Assembly (NCBI RefSeq): GCF_014647675.1
Contig: NZ_BMPQ01000004.1
Span: 62,001 to 126,000, forward strand
Reading direction: 5' to 3'
DNA from: Streptomyces flaveus
GTDB lineage: Bacteria; Actinomycetota; Actinomycetes; Streptomycetales; Streptomycetaceae
Length of the DNA stretch: 64,000 nucleotides
This document shows, piece after piece, positions 57,334-64,000 of this stretch (its first letter is position 1; every line of letters starts with the position of its first letter). A program made the position numbers and the translations under genes. Under the pieces are notes generated by a model. It was given only the letters and a program-made list of their open reading frames with translations, made no database searches and was not told the origin of the DNA.

Positions 57334-57362
57334 TTGATTCTCTGATTGAGAGAAGCTAATTT
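57334..57362 (+). promoter_or_regulatory. Promoter with everted operator, copy 13 (drives the ABC importer)
   Basis: TTGATT (57334-57339), a 17-bp spacer and TAATTT (57357-57362), with the perfect everted palindrome TTCTCT-GATTG-AGAGAA at 57338-57354. With its upstream TGTTCGGATGG it is nearly the same sequence as the promoter at 19634-19674. Confidence 0.7.
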
Positions 57363-57421
57363 CCAGCCGTGGGGGCCGTCCAGCGCACCCGCACACGGAC
57401 GGCCGGGAGAACGGACGCCTG

Positions 57422-59536
57422 ATGGAACAGTTCCTCACCTTTGGGGTCGTCGGACTGGCCACGGCCGCGATCTACGCGATCATCGGCAGCGGCCTCGTCC
57501 TCACCTACACCACCGCCGGCGTCTTCAACTTCGCGCACGGCGCCGCCGGGATGATGGCCGCCTTCGCCTACTGGCAGCTCGCCTTCGGCTGGGGCTGGCC
57601 GGTGCCGCTCGCCCTCGCCGTCGTGCTGCTCGTACTCGCCCCCGCCTTCGCCCTGTTCGTGGAACGGGTCCTGATGCGGCCGGTGCAGTCGCTGGGCGAG
57701 GCCGAGCGGCTCGTCATGACCGTCGCCCTGCTCACCGGGTGCATCGCCCTGGCCCGCTGGATCTGGGACCCGAACACCCCCCGCCCGCTGCGCCCGTTCT
57801 TCGCCGACCAGCCGGCCTTCCACCTCGGCCCGGCCCCCGTCACCTGGCACCAGGCGCTCACCCTCGGCGTGGCCGCCCTCATCGCCGCCGGGCTGTGGCT
57901 GCTGCTGAACCACACCCGCGCCGGCACCGAGATGCGCGCCTGCGTCGACGACCGCGCGCTCGCCCGGCTCACCGGCGCCTCGCCGCAGCGCGCCGCCCGG
58001 TTCGCCTGGATCCTCGCCACCCAGCTCGCCGCCGTCGGCGGCATCCTGATCGCCCCGAACATCGCCCTCGACGCCCAGCAGCTCTCCCTCCTCATCGTCA
58101 GCGCATACACGGCCGCCGTCTTCGGCAGGCTGCGCAGCCTGCCCCTGACCTTCCTCGGTGCACTCGTCGTCGGCTGGCTCGAGAGCTATCTGACGGGCTA
58201 TCTGCCGCAGAACGACTATCTCCCGGGCCTGCGCCTGGCGGCCCCCGCGCTGCTGCTCTTCCTCGCCCTCCTCGTCTTCCCGCACCGCCGGCTGCGCGGC
58301 CGCGAACGGCGCCTGGTCCGCGTGCCGCTGCCCACGCCGCGCGGCAGCCTCGTCTTCGCGGGCTGCGTGGTGCTGCTCGCGGTCCTCCTGGCCACGGTGC
58401 TCGACGAGGAGGGCCTCATCTCCTACGGGCCCGCCTTCTCGCTCGGCATCGTCGCCCTGTCCTACGTGCCGCTGGCCGGCTACGCCGGGCAGATCTCGCT
58501 GTGCCAGCTGAGCATCGCGGGCATCGGGGCCGTGGTGTGGGCGCATCTGGGCGGCGCCGGGCAGCTGTGGGCGCTGCCCGCCGCGGTCCTCGTCGCGGCG
58601 GCTGTCGGCGCGGCCATCGCCGTACCGGCGCTGCGGCTGTCCGGGATCTATCTCGCCCTCGGCACCGCGGCGTTCGCCGTCATCCTGGACCGGTGGGTGT
58701 TCACCCTGCCGTCCTTCGAGGTGCTCGGGGTGCGGATCGCGCTGTTCGACCAGGGGTCCGTGGAAGTGCAGGGACCGAATCTGTTCGGATGGCGGCTCGA
58801 CTCCCCGGCCGAACTGCTCGTGCTGTCCGCTGTGGTCATGGCCGCCTCCTCCCTCGCGGTGGGGTGGCTTCGGCGCGGGAGGTTCGGCCGGGGGCTCATC
58901 GCGCTGCGCGACAGCGAGGCCGCGTACGCGACGCTCGGCGGCCGGCCGCTCGCCGCGAAGGTGGCGGTGTTCGCCCTGTCCGCGGCGATCGCCGGGCTCG
59001 GCGGCGCGCTCTACGGCATGCAGCAGCGCACCGTCACCGCCGAGCAGTTCAACCTCCTCGCCAACCTGCCGGTCTTCCTGGTCGCGGTGATCGGCGGCCT
59101 CGGCGCGGTCGGCACCGGCCTGTTCACCGGCTTCGCCTACATCGCCCCGCCCCACCTCCTCGGCCACTTCGGCACGTGGGCCCACGACGTCTCCACCCTG
59201 GGCATCGCCCTCGCCGGCATGGGCCTCGCGCACAACCCCGCCGGCGTCGTGCCGGGACTGCGCGAGGAGTGGGCGCCGCTGGCGCGCGACCGCGTGCTGC
59301 TGCCCGTAGCCTGCGGCGCTCTCGGGCTGCTGTGGCTGCTGTACGGGACCGGGCTGATCGGCGGGGCGATATTCCTCGTCGCCGCTGTGCTGGTCGCCGT
59401 CGCCCTGCGGATCCGGGCCACCGCTCGCCAGGACGGACCGCCGCCCGCTCCCGACCCCGTCGAGTGGTGGGGGATACGACGGCCCTGGCGGGCCGAGGAC
59501 CGAGAGGTGATCGCGCGTGGCATCGCTGCGGGCTGA
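57422..59536 (+). CDS. ABC importer permease, LivH-LivM fusion
   Basis: 704 residues combining two permeases that are usually separate. Residues about 1-290 are LivH-like (GVVGLATAAIYAIIGSGLVLTYTTAGVFNFAHGA, then VDDRALARLTGASPQRAARFAW). Residues about 300-630 are LivM-like (SYGPAFSLGIVALSYVPLAGYAGQISLCQLSIAGIGAV and ALRDSEAAYATLGGRPLAAKVAVFALSAAIAG). Around 17 hydrophobic segments are visible. The hydrophilic C-terminus is long. It would form the membrane channel of a branched-chain-amino-acid-type importer, here probably for the island substrate, with the lipoprotein at 23136 as binding partner. It overlaps the first ATPase gene by 20 bp. Confidence 0.93.
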   Translation: MEQFLTFGVVGLATAAIYAIIGSGLVLTYTTAGVFNFAHGAAGMMAAFAYWQLAFGWGWPVPLALAVVLLVLAPAFALFVERVLMRPVQSLGEAERLVMTVALLTGCIALARWIWDPNTPRPLRPFFADQPAFHLGPAPVTWHQALTLGVAALIAAGLWLLLNHTRAGTEMRACVDDRALARLTGASPQRAARFAWILATQLAAVGGILIAPNIALDAQQLSLLIVSAYTAAVFGRLRSLPLTFLGALVVGWLESYLTGYLPQNDYLPGLRLAAPALLLFLALLVFPHRRLRGRERRLVRVPLPTPRGSLVFAGCVVLLAVLLATVLDEEGLISYGPAFSLGIVALSYVPLAGYAGQISLCQLSIAGIGAVVWAHLGGAGQLWALPAAVLVAAAVGAAIAVPALRLSGIYLALGTAAFAVILDRWVFTLPSFEVLGVRIALFDQGSVEVQGPNLFGWRLDSPAELLVLSAVVMAASSLAVGWLRRGRFGRGLIALRDSEAAYATLGGRPLAAKVAVFALSAAIAGLGGALYGMQQRTVTAEQFNLLANLPVFLVAVIGGLGAVGTGLFTGFAYIAPPHLLGHFGTWAHDVSTLGIALAGMGLAHNPAGVVPGLREEWAPLARDRVLLPVACGALGLLWLLYGTGLIGGAIFLVAAVLVAVALRIRATARQDGPPPAPDPVEWWGIRRPWRAEDREVIARGIAAG

Positions 59537-60227
59537 CGACGTGACCGTCACTTTCGGCGGCATCCGGGCGCTCGACGGCGCCGGTTTCGCAGCCGGGGCC
59601 GGGCGGATCACCGGGCTCATCGGGCCCAACGGGGCGGGAAAGTCCACCCTGTTCGATGTCGTGTCCGGGTTGCGCAGGCCTCGCACCGGCACCGTCGTGC
59701 TCGACGGGCGCGACATCACCCGCGACACCCCGGCCCAGCGGGCCCGCCGCGGCATGGCCCGCACCTTCCAGCGCCTGGAACTCTTCGGCCGGCTGAGCGT
59801 CCGCGACAACCTGCGGGTGGCCGCCGAACTCGGCTCCCGGCGGCGCGAGGCCCACCGCATCGCCGACGACCTCCTCGAACGCATCGGCCTCACCGCCGAC
59901 GCCGGCACCACCGCCGACGCCCTGCCCACCGGCGCCGCCCGCCTCCTGGAGGTGGGCCGGGCGCTCGCCGGCAAGCCCGGCGTCCTGCTGCTCGATGAAC
60001 CCGCCGCCGGCCAGGACGCGCAGGAAACCCTCCGCTTCGCCGCCCTGCTGCGCGATATCGCGGCCGACGGCTGCGCCGTGGTCCTCGTCGAACACGACAT
60101 GAGCCTGGTGATGAGCGTGTGCGACCAGGTGCACGTCCTCGACCTCGGCAAGGTCGTCGCCGTCGGGCCGCCCGAGGAGATCCAGCAGGACCGGACCGTG
60201 CTCGCGGCCTATCTCGGGGAGGCCTGA
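59517..60227 (+). CDS. ABC importer ATPase, LivG type
   Basis: 236 residues. Walker A GPNGAGKST, LivG-specific ARTFQRLELFGRLSVRDNLRVA, Walker B VLLLDEPAAG and the switch His in VEHDMSLVM. The signature region reads LPTGAARLLEVGRAL, differing from the usual LSxGQ-like form. It pairs with the LivF-like ATPase in the next gene to drive the fused permease. GTG start inside the end of the permease gene. Confidence 0.94.
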   Translation: MASLRADDVTVTFGGIRALDGAGFAAGAGRITGLIGPNGAGKSTLFDVVSGLRRPRTGTVVLDGRDITRDTPAQRARRGMARTFQRLELFGRLSVRDNLRVAAELGSRRREAHRIADDLLERIGLTADAGTTADALPTGAARLLEVGRALAGKPGVLLLDEPAAGQDAQETLRFAALLRDIAADGCAVVLVEHDMSLVMSVCDQVHVLDLGKVVAVGPPEEIQQDRTVLAAYLGEA

Positions 60228-60231
60228 ACCC

Positions 60232-60966
60232 ATGACTGGTGCCACGGCTGCCGACAGCGCGGCCCCGCTGCTTGAACTGCGCGGCATCAAAGCCGCATAC
60301 GACCGCATCACCGTGCTGCACGGCGTCGACCTCACCGTCGCCGCAGGGCAGGTCGTGGCACTGCTCGGTCCCAACGGCGCCGGCAAGACCACCACCTTGA
60401 ACGTCATCGCCGGCGCTCACCGGCCCAGCGCCGGCACCCTGCACCTCGGCGGCCGCGACACCACCGGCGCCGATCCGCGGGACCTGGCGCGGGCCGGGGT
60501 CTGCCTCGTCCCCGAAGGCCGCGGCATCTTCCCGAACCTGACCGTACGCGACCACCTCCGCATGATGACGTTCACCGGCCGCGACCGGCCGGAGATCGAG
60601 GAGATCGCCTACGCCCGCTTCCCCGTGCTCGCCCGCTGCGCCCACCGGCCGGCCGGCACCCTGTCCGGCGGCCAGCAGCAGATGCTCGCCCTCGCCCGGG
60701 GCCTGGCCACCGACCCCGCCGTCCTGCTCCTGGACGAGCTCTCCATGGGACTGGCCCCGGTGGTCGTCGCCGAACTGTACGAGGAAGTCGCCCAGCTGGC
60801 CCGGCAGGGCATCGCGGTGCTCGTCGTCGAGCAGTTCGCCGCCGCCGTACTGAAGATCGCCGACCACGCGGCCGTGCTCGCCCGCGGCCGGGTCCAGTGG
60901 CAGGGCCACGCCGACAGCTCCCTGCACGCCGAACTGTCCTCCTACTACCTGGGGAGCGCCGCATGA
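60232..60966 (+). CDS. ABC importer ATPase, LivF type
   Basis: 244 residues. Walker A GPNGAGKTT, LivF-specific VCLVPEGRGIFPNLTVRDHLRM, a canonical signature LSGGQQQMLALARGL, Walker B VLLLDELSMGLAPVVV, and VVEQFAAAVLKIADHAAVL. Four bp after the LivG-like gene and overlapping the next small gene by 4 bp. Confidence 0.95.
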   Translation: MTGATAADSAAPLLELRGIKAAYDRITVLHGVDLTVAAGQVVALLGPNGAGKTTTLNVIAGAHRPSAGTLHLGGRDTTGADPRDLARAGVCLVPEGRGIFPNLTVRDHLRMMTFTGRDRPEIEEIAYARFPVLARCAHRPAGTLSGGQQQMLALARGLATDPAVLLLDELSMGLAPVVVAELYEEVAQLARQGIAVLVVEQFAAAVLKIADHAAVLARGRVQWQGHADSSLHAELSSYYLGSAA

Positions 60967-61427
60967 CGCCGCCGCCCGACACCGTCCCCGCCGAGGCGCC
61001 CGCGCGCAGTGACCGCGCCGACCGCTTCGCCCGCGACCTGGCCGCCCTGAAGATCCCCGACCCCGCCACCGCCCGTAACACCCTGTGGCTGCGCACGGGA
61101 GCCGTGCTGATGCTGGCGGGCCTGTGCCTGGGCGCCCTCACCTATCCACTCGCGCACGCCTCCGACAACCCCCTCGCCCAGCGCGACGCGCTCGCCATCG
61201 GGATCACCGGCGTGGTCTGCGCGGTGGTGGGCGGCGCGCTCTACCTGCGCTACTCACTCACCGGCTTCCTGCGGTTCTGGCTCGCCCGGCAGGCGTACGA
61301 CCTGTCCACGCTGGGCGACCGCCTCGCCGCGGCACCCGGTCCCGCGACGCCCGCGGACCCGTCCGCCGTCCTCGCCACCGCCGAAGGAGAACCGAACCAT
61401 GGCGCCACCAGCCCCGCGTCCCGGTGA
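60963..61427 (+). CDS. Small membrane protein of the importer operon, function unknown
   Basis: 154 residues with two hydrophobic segments (about 43-65 and 75-98) and charged ends (SDRADRFARDLAALKIPD before, RQAYDLSTLGDRLAAAPG after). I do not recognise the family. ATGA overlap with the LivF-like ATPase and the overlap with the next gene show co-expression with the importer. It could be an accessory transporter subunit or a pathway membrane protein. Confidence 0.75.
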   Translation: MTPPPDTVPAEAPARSDRADRFARDLAALKIPDPATARNTLWLRTGAVLMLAGLCLGALTYPLAHASDNPLAQRDALAIGITGVVCAVVGGALYLRYSLTGFLRFWLARQAYDLSTLGDRLAAAPGPATPADPSAVLATAEGEPNHGATSPASR

Positions 61428-61713
61428 CCAGCTCGCCTCCACCGTGTGCACCACCCGCGTCGTCGTGATCCGCGCCCCGGCCGGCAAGGACGTGTCCGTC
61501 GAATGCGGGGGCAAGCCCATGGTTCCGGCCGAGGGTGCCTCACCCCCGCCCGTCACCTCGGACGCGTCCCCGGGCACGGTCCTCGGCAAGCGCTACGTCG
61601 ACGCCGACGACACCCTCGAGCTGCTGTGCACCTCGCCCGGCGCCGGACAACTGACGTCCGGAGGAGCCCCGTTGACCATCAAGGCGGCGAAACCCCTGCC
61701 CGCCTCCGACTGA
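61399..61713 (+). CDS. Small Cys-containing protein of the importer operon, function unknown
   Basis: 104 residues, no signal peptide. Three or more Cys (STVCTTRVVVIRAPAG, VECGGKPM, LELLCTSPGAG) suggest metal or redox binding in a small beta-rich fold. A clear AAGGAGA site before the ATG supports the gene even though it overlaps the previous one by 29 bp. Family not recognised. Its fixed place between the importer and an amidohydrolase suggests a pathway-related role. Confidence 0.72.
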   Translation: MAPPAPRPGDQLASTVCTTRVVVIRAPAGKDVSVECGGKPMVPAEGASPPPVTSDASPGTVLGKRYVDADDTLELLCTSPGAGQLTSGGAPLTIKAAKPLPASD

Positions 61714-61755
61714 CCGCCACCGGTCACCCCGTACGACCACGCGAGAGGAAGCTCA

Positions 61756-63057
61756 ATGCAGCGCGACGACATGATCCTCATCAGCGTCGACGACCACATC
61801 ATCGAACCCCCCGACCTGTTCGTGAAGCACCTGCCCGCCCGCTACCGCGACGACGCCCCGCGGCTCGTGCACCGCGACGACGGCAGCGATGTGTGGACCT
61901 TCCGGGACGCCGTCCTGCCCAACGTCGCCCTGAACGCGGTCGCCGGACGGCCGAAGGAGGAGTACGGCCTGGAACCCCAGGGCCTCGACGAGATCCGCCC
62001 CGGCTGCTACGACGTCGACGAACGCGTCGCCGACATGAACGCCGGCGGCGTCCTCGGCTCGATGAACTTCCCCTCCTTCCCGGGCTTCTCGGCCCGCTTG
62101 TTCGCCACCGAGGACCCGGACTTCTCCCTCGCGCTGGTGCGCGCGTACAACGACTGGCACATCGACGACTGGTGCGGCAAACACCCGGGCCGCTTCATCC
62201 CCATGGCGCTCCCCGCCATCTGGGACGCCGAACTGTGCGCGCAGGAGGTGCGCCGCGTCGCGGAGAAGGGCTGCCACTCCCTCACCTTCCCCGAGAACCC
62301 GGCCGTCCTCGGCTACCCGAGCTTCCACAGCGACTACTGGGACCCGCTGTGGCGGGCGCTCAGCGACTGCGGCACCGTCATGAACCTGCACATCGGTTCC
62401 TCCGGCCGCCTGTCCATCCCCGCCAAGGACTCCCCGCCGGACGTGATGATCACGCTCCAGCCCATCAACCTCGTCCAGGCCGCGGCCGACCTCATCTGGT
62501 CGCGGGTCCTCAAGGAGTTCCCGCACCTGAAGATCGCCCTGTCCGAGGGCGGCACCGGCTGGATCCCGTACTTCCTGGAGCGCATCGACCGCACCTACGA
62601 GATGCATGCCACGTGGACGCTGCAGGACTTCGGCGGGAAGCTGCCCTCCGAGAAGTTCCGCGAGCATTTCCTGACCTGCTTCATCAGCGACCCCATCGGA
62701 GTGAGGCTCCGTCACGACATCGGCATCGACAACATGTGCTGGGAGGCCGACTACCCGCACAGCGACTCCATGTGGCCGAACGCCCCGGAGGAACTGCACG
62801 AGGTGCTGCGGGCGAACGACGTGTCCGACGCCGAGATCAACAAGATGACACACGAGAACGCCATGCGCTGGTACCGGTTCGAGCCGTTCCAGCACATCCC
62901 GCGCGAGCAGGCCACGGTCGGCGCGCTGCGCAAGGCGGCCGAAGGACACGACGTGTCCGTCAAGGCACGCAGCCACCAGGTGGTCGCCCCGGCGGACAAA
63001 CTCAATGCCTTCCGCAAGCGGGCGGAGGCCGCGGTGACCGCTGCCGCAGCCGACTAG
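61756..63057 (+). CDS. Amidohydrolase-2 family (ACMSD-like) protein
   Basis: 433 residues. N-terminal metal segment ISVDDHIIEPPDLFVKHLP, then MNFPSFPGFSARLF, RFIPMALPAIWDAELCAQEVRRV, the HIGSSGRLSIP loop and the late WEADYPHSDSMWP motif with Asp/His ligands. It is the long actinobacterial subtype often found in terpenoid, steroid and aromatic catabolic clusters. GAGAGGAAG precedes the ATG. Last gene of the importer unit and a paralogue of the amidohydrolase at 35823. Confidence 0.88.
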   Translation: MQRDDMILISVDDHIIEPPDLFVKHLPARYRDDAPRLVHRDDGSDVWTFRDAVLPNVALNAVAGRPKEEYGLEPQGLDEIRPGCYDVDERVADMNAGGVLGSMNFPSFPGFSARLFATEDPDFSLALVRAYNDWHIDDWCGKHPGRFIPMALPAIWDAELCAQEVRRVAEKGCHSLTFPENPAVLGYPSFHSDYWDPLWRALSDCGTVMNLHIGSSGRLSIPAKDSPPDVMITLQPINLVQAAADLIWSRVLKEFPHLKIALSEGGTGWIPYFLERIDRTYEMHATWTLQDFGGKLPSEKFREHFLTCFISDPIGVRLRHDIGIDNMCWEADYPHSDSMWPNAPEELHEVLRANDVSDAEINKMTHENAMRWYRFEPFQHIPREQATVGALRKAAEGHDVSVKARSHQVVAPADKLNAFRKRAEAAVTAAAAD

Positions 63058-63108
63058 GGGCCGACAACGGGTGATGTCCGCACGGAGACCTGGGTGTCGC
63101 GGTGGCGG

Positions 63109-64000
63109 TCACCGAGGGCCGGTCGTTGGCTGCGGCTCGGCCGTCGGCGCGGGCGCACCCTGGTCGGCGGGCGGCTTGCGGCCACCCATGAGATACGTGG
63201 CGAGTGACAGAGCCACGGCCAGCGCGATGAGCGCGCACACGCCTGTCCAGCCGAGGTGGGTGTAGGCGCGGGCACCGAGCCAGGACCCGGCGCCGGCGCC
63301 GAGGAAGGAGCAGGTCATGTAGCCCGTGTTGAGGCGGCTGTGCACCTCGGGGCGGAGGGCGAAGATACGGGCCTGGTTGGCGACCTGTCCGCACTGCACC
63401 GCCACGTCGATCAGCAGCAGCCCGGCGGCCAGTCCGACCATCCCGGCAGGGCCGCCCAGCGAGCCGGCGGTCAGAACGGCCGCCGCGGCGAGCGCGCCCG
63501 CGATGCACCACTGGTTGACGCGGTCGGCGCCGTACCGGTCGACCCAGCGCCCGGCCGCGGGCGCGAAGAACATGCTGCCCGCACCGACCAGGGCCAGCAC
63601 CCCCACGGCCTGAGTGCCCATGTCGTAGCGCGGGCCGGTGATCAGCAGGGCGACCGCGGTCCAGGCCGCGCTGAAGCCACCGAAGACGGTGACCTGGAAG
63701 AGCACGGACCGGCGCAGCTCGTTCTCCGTGCGCAACAGGCGCAGGGTGTCGGCGAGCAGCGTGGCGTACCGGTCGCGGGCGGCCGGGGTGGCCGTGGGCA
63801 GGACGAGACCGAGTGCGACGGCGAGCAGCGCGGTCAGTGCGGCGGCTATCAGGTACGGGGCGCGCCATCCCAGGTGCTCGCCCAGTACGCCGCCGAAGGC
63901 TCGGGCCAGCAGAATGCCGCCGATGAGGCCGGCCTGCAGCGTGCCGATCACGCTGCCGCGCCGCTCGGGCTCGACCAGGCCGGCCGCCATGGGCAGGAGG
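63109..64000 (-). CDS. MFS transporter, C-terminal part (gene runs off the right edge)
   Basis: About 297 residues are visible; the frame stays open to the window edge, so the start lies outside. Eight or nine hydrophobic segments, with the mid-protein VEPERRGSVIGTLQAGLIGGILLARAFGG and AGRWVDRYGADRVNQW loops of drug-efflux-type major facilitator proteins, and a Pro-rich C-terminus. It is convergent with the importer unit and shows no island operator in the visible part, so it may not belong to the regulon. Confidence 0.9.
   Translation of the reverse strand, partial: LLPMAAGLVEPERRGSVIGTLQAGLIGGILLARAFGGVLGEHLGWRAPYLIAAALTALLAVALGLVLPTATPAARDRYATLLADTLRLLRTENELRRSVLFQVTVFGGFSAAWTAVALLITGPRYDMGTQAVGVLALVGAGSMFFAPAAGRWVDRYGADRVNQWCIAGALAAAAVLTAGSLGGPAGMVGLAAGLLLIDVAVQCGQVANQARIFALRPEVHSRLNTGYMTCSFLGAGAGSWLGARAYTHLGWTGVCALIALAVALSLATYLMGGRKPPADQGAPAPTAEPQPTTGPR

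Noticed and set aside
57356..60151. A 931-codon open frame on the minus strand opposite the ABC importer
   Set aside because: Shadow of the permease and ATPase genes; the translation is a Gly/Glu/Arg-rich mixture with no hydrophobic or catalytic pattern.
1..64000. CRISPR array, tRNA or rRNA genes, insertion sequences, prophage genes
   Set aside because: I found no spaced direct repeats, no cloverleaf-like or rRNA-like stretches, no transposase or phage families, and no terminal inverted repeats with target duplications.

Overview
The window is very GC-rich. It has strong third-position G/C bias, many ATGA/GTGA stop-start overlaps, GTG/TTG starts and purine-rich Shine-Dalgarno sites. With the gene families present (F420-type LLM and PPOX proteins, FCD/GntR, many TetR and SDR proteins) this points to a Streptomyces-like actinomycete chromosome. 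I see no rRNA, tRNA, CRISPR array, IS element or phage gene.

Layout. (1) 1-2.4 kb: the end of a BCCT-type transporter gene, then a SnoaL-like protein, a flavin reductase and an FCD-type GntR regulator, closed by a strong hairpin. (2) 2.6-9.9 kb: a nitrogen-assimilation operon with a type III glutamine synthetase (gamma-glutamylamide synthetase type), a three-part glutamate/N-methylglutamate synthase (glxB, glxC, glxD), a sarcosine-oxidase-like flavoenzyme, an XRE-cupin regulator and an Amt ammonium channel. (3) 9.9-10.75 kb: about 830 bp with no gene I can support. (4) 10.75-63.06 kb: one very large catabolic island in about 18 transcription units on both strands. (5) 63.1-64 kb: the start of an MFS transporter gene running off the window.

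The island holds a Rieske oxygenase and a KshB-like reductase, a P450 with its ferredoxin, a TauD-type dioxygenase, five acyl-CoA dehydrogenase genes (two as large/small pairs), three acyl-CoA ligases, two CaiB/BaiF CoA-transferases, two enoyl-CoA hydratases, a thiolase, a DUF35-thiolase fusion that looks like a retro-aldolase, a split B12-dependent acyl-CoA mutase, an ACAD + APH-kinase pair resembling the LvaC/LvaA system for 4-hydroxyacyl-CoA, five SDRs, an aldehyde dehydrogenase, three amidohydrolase-superfamily proteins, F420-type oxidoreductases, a TesB thioesterase, three TetR regulators and a complete branched-chain-amino-acid-type ABC importer with a fused permease.

The main discovery is that nearly every transcription unit in the island starts at a copy of one palindrome, GAGAAT-N3-ATTCTC (or its everted form TTCTCT-N5-AGAGAA). 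I count thirteen near-matches between 10.67 and 57.35 kb, and see none in the nitrogen operon. This ties about 50 genes, including the transporter, into one regulon, probably under one of the TetR proteins. The substrate cannot be read from sequence. The enzymes fit import, oxygenation, CoA activation, beta-oxidation, retro-aldol cleavage and carbon-skeleton rearrangement of a branched or alicyclic (terpenoid- or steroid-like) carboxylic acid.

The island also shows local decay. At 34.0-34.9 kb there is a 26-codon dehydrogenase remnant, a half-length MaoC-like dehydratase and a carboxymuconolactone decarboxylase with its core deleted. Elsewhere one SDR has lost its catalytic Lys, one hydrolase its nucleophile Ser, and one amidohydrolase its HxH metal motif.
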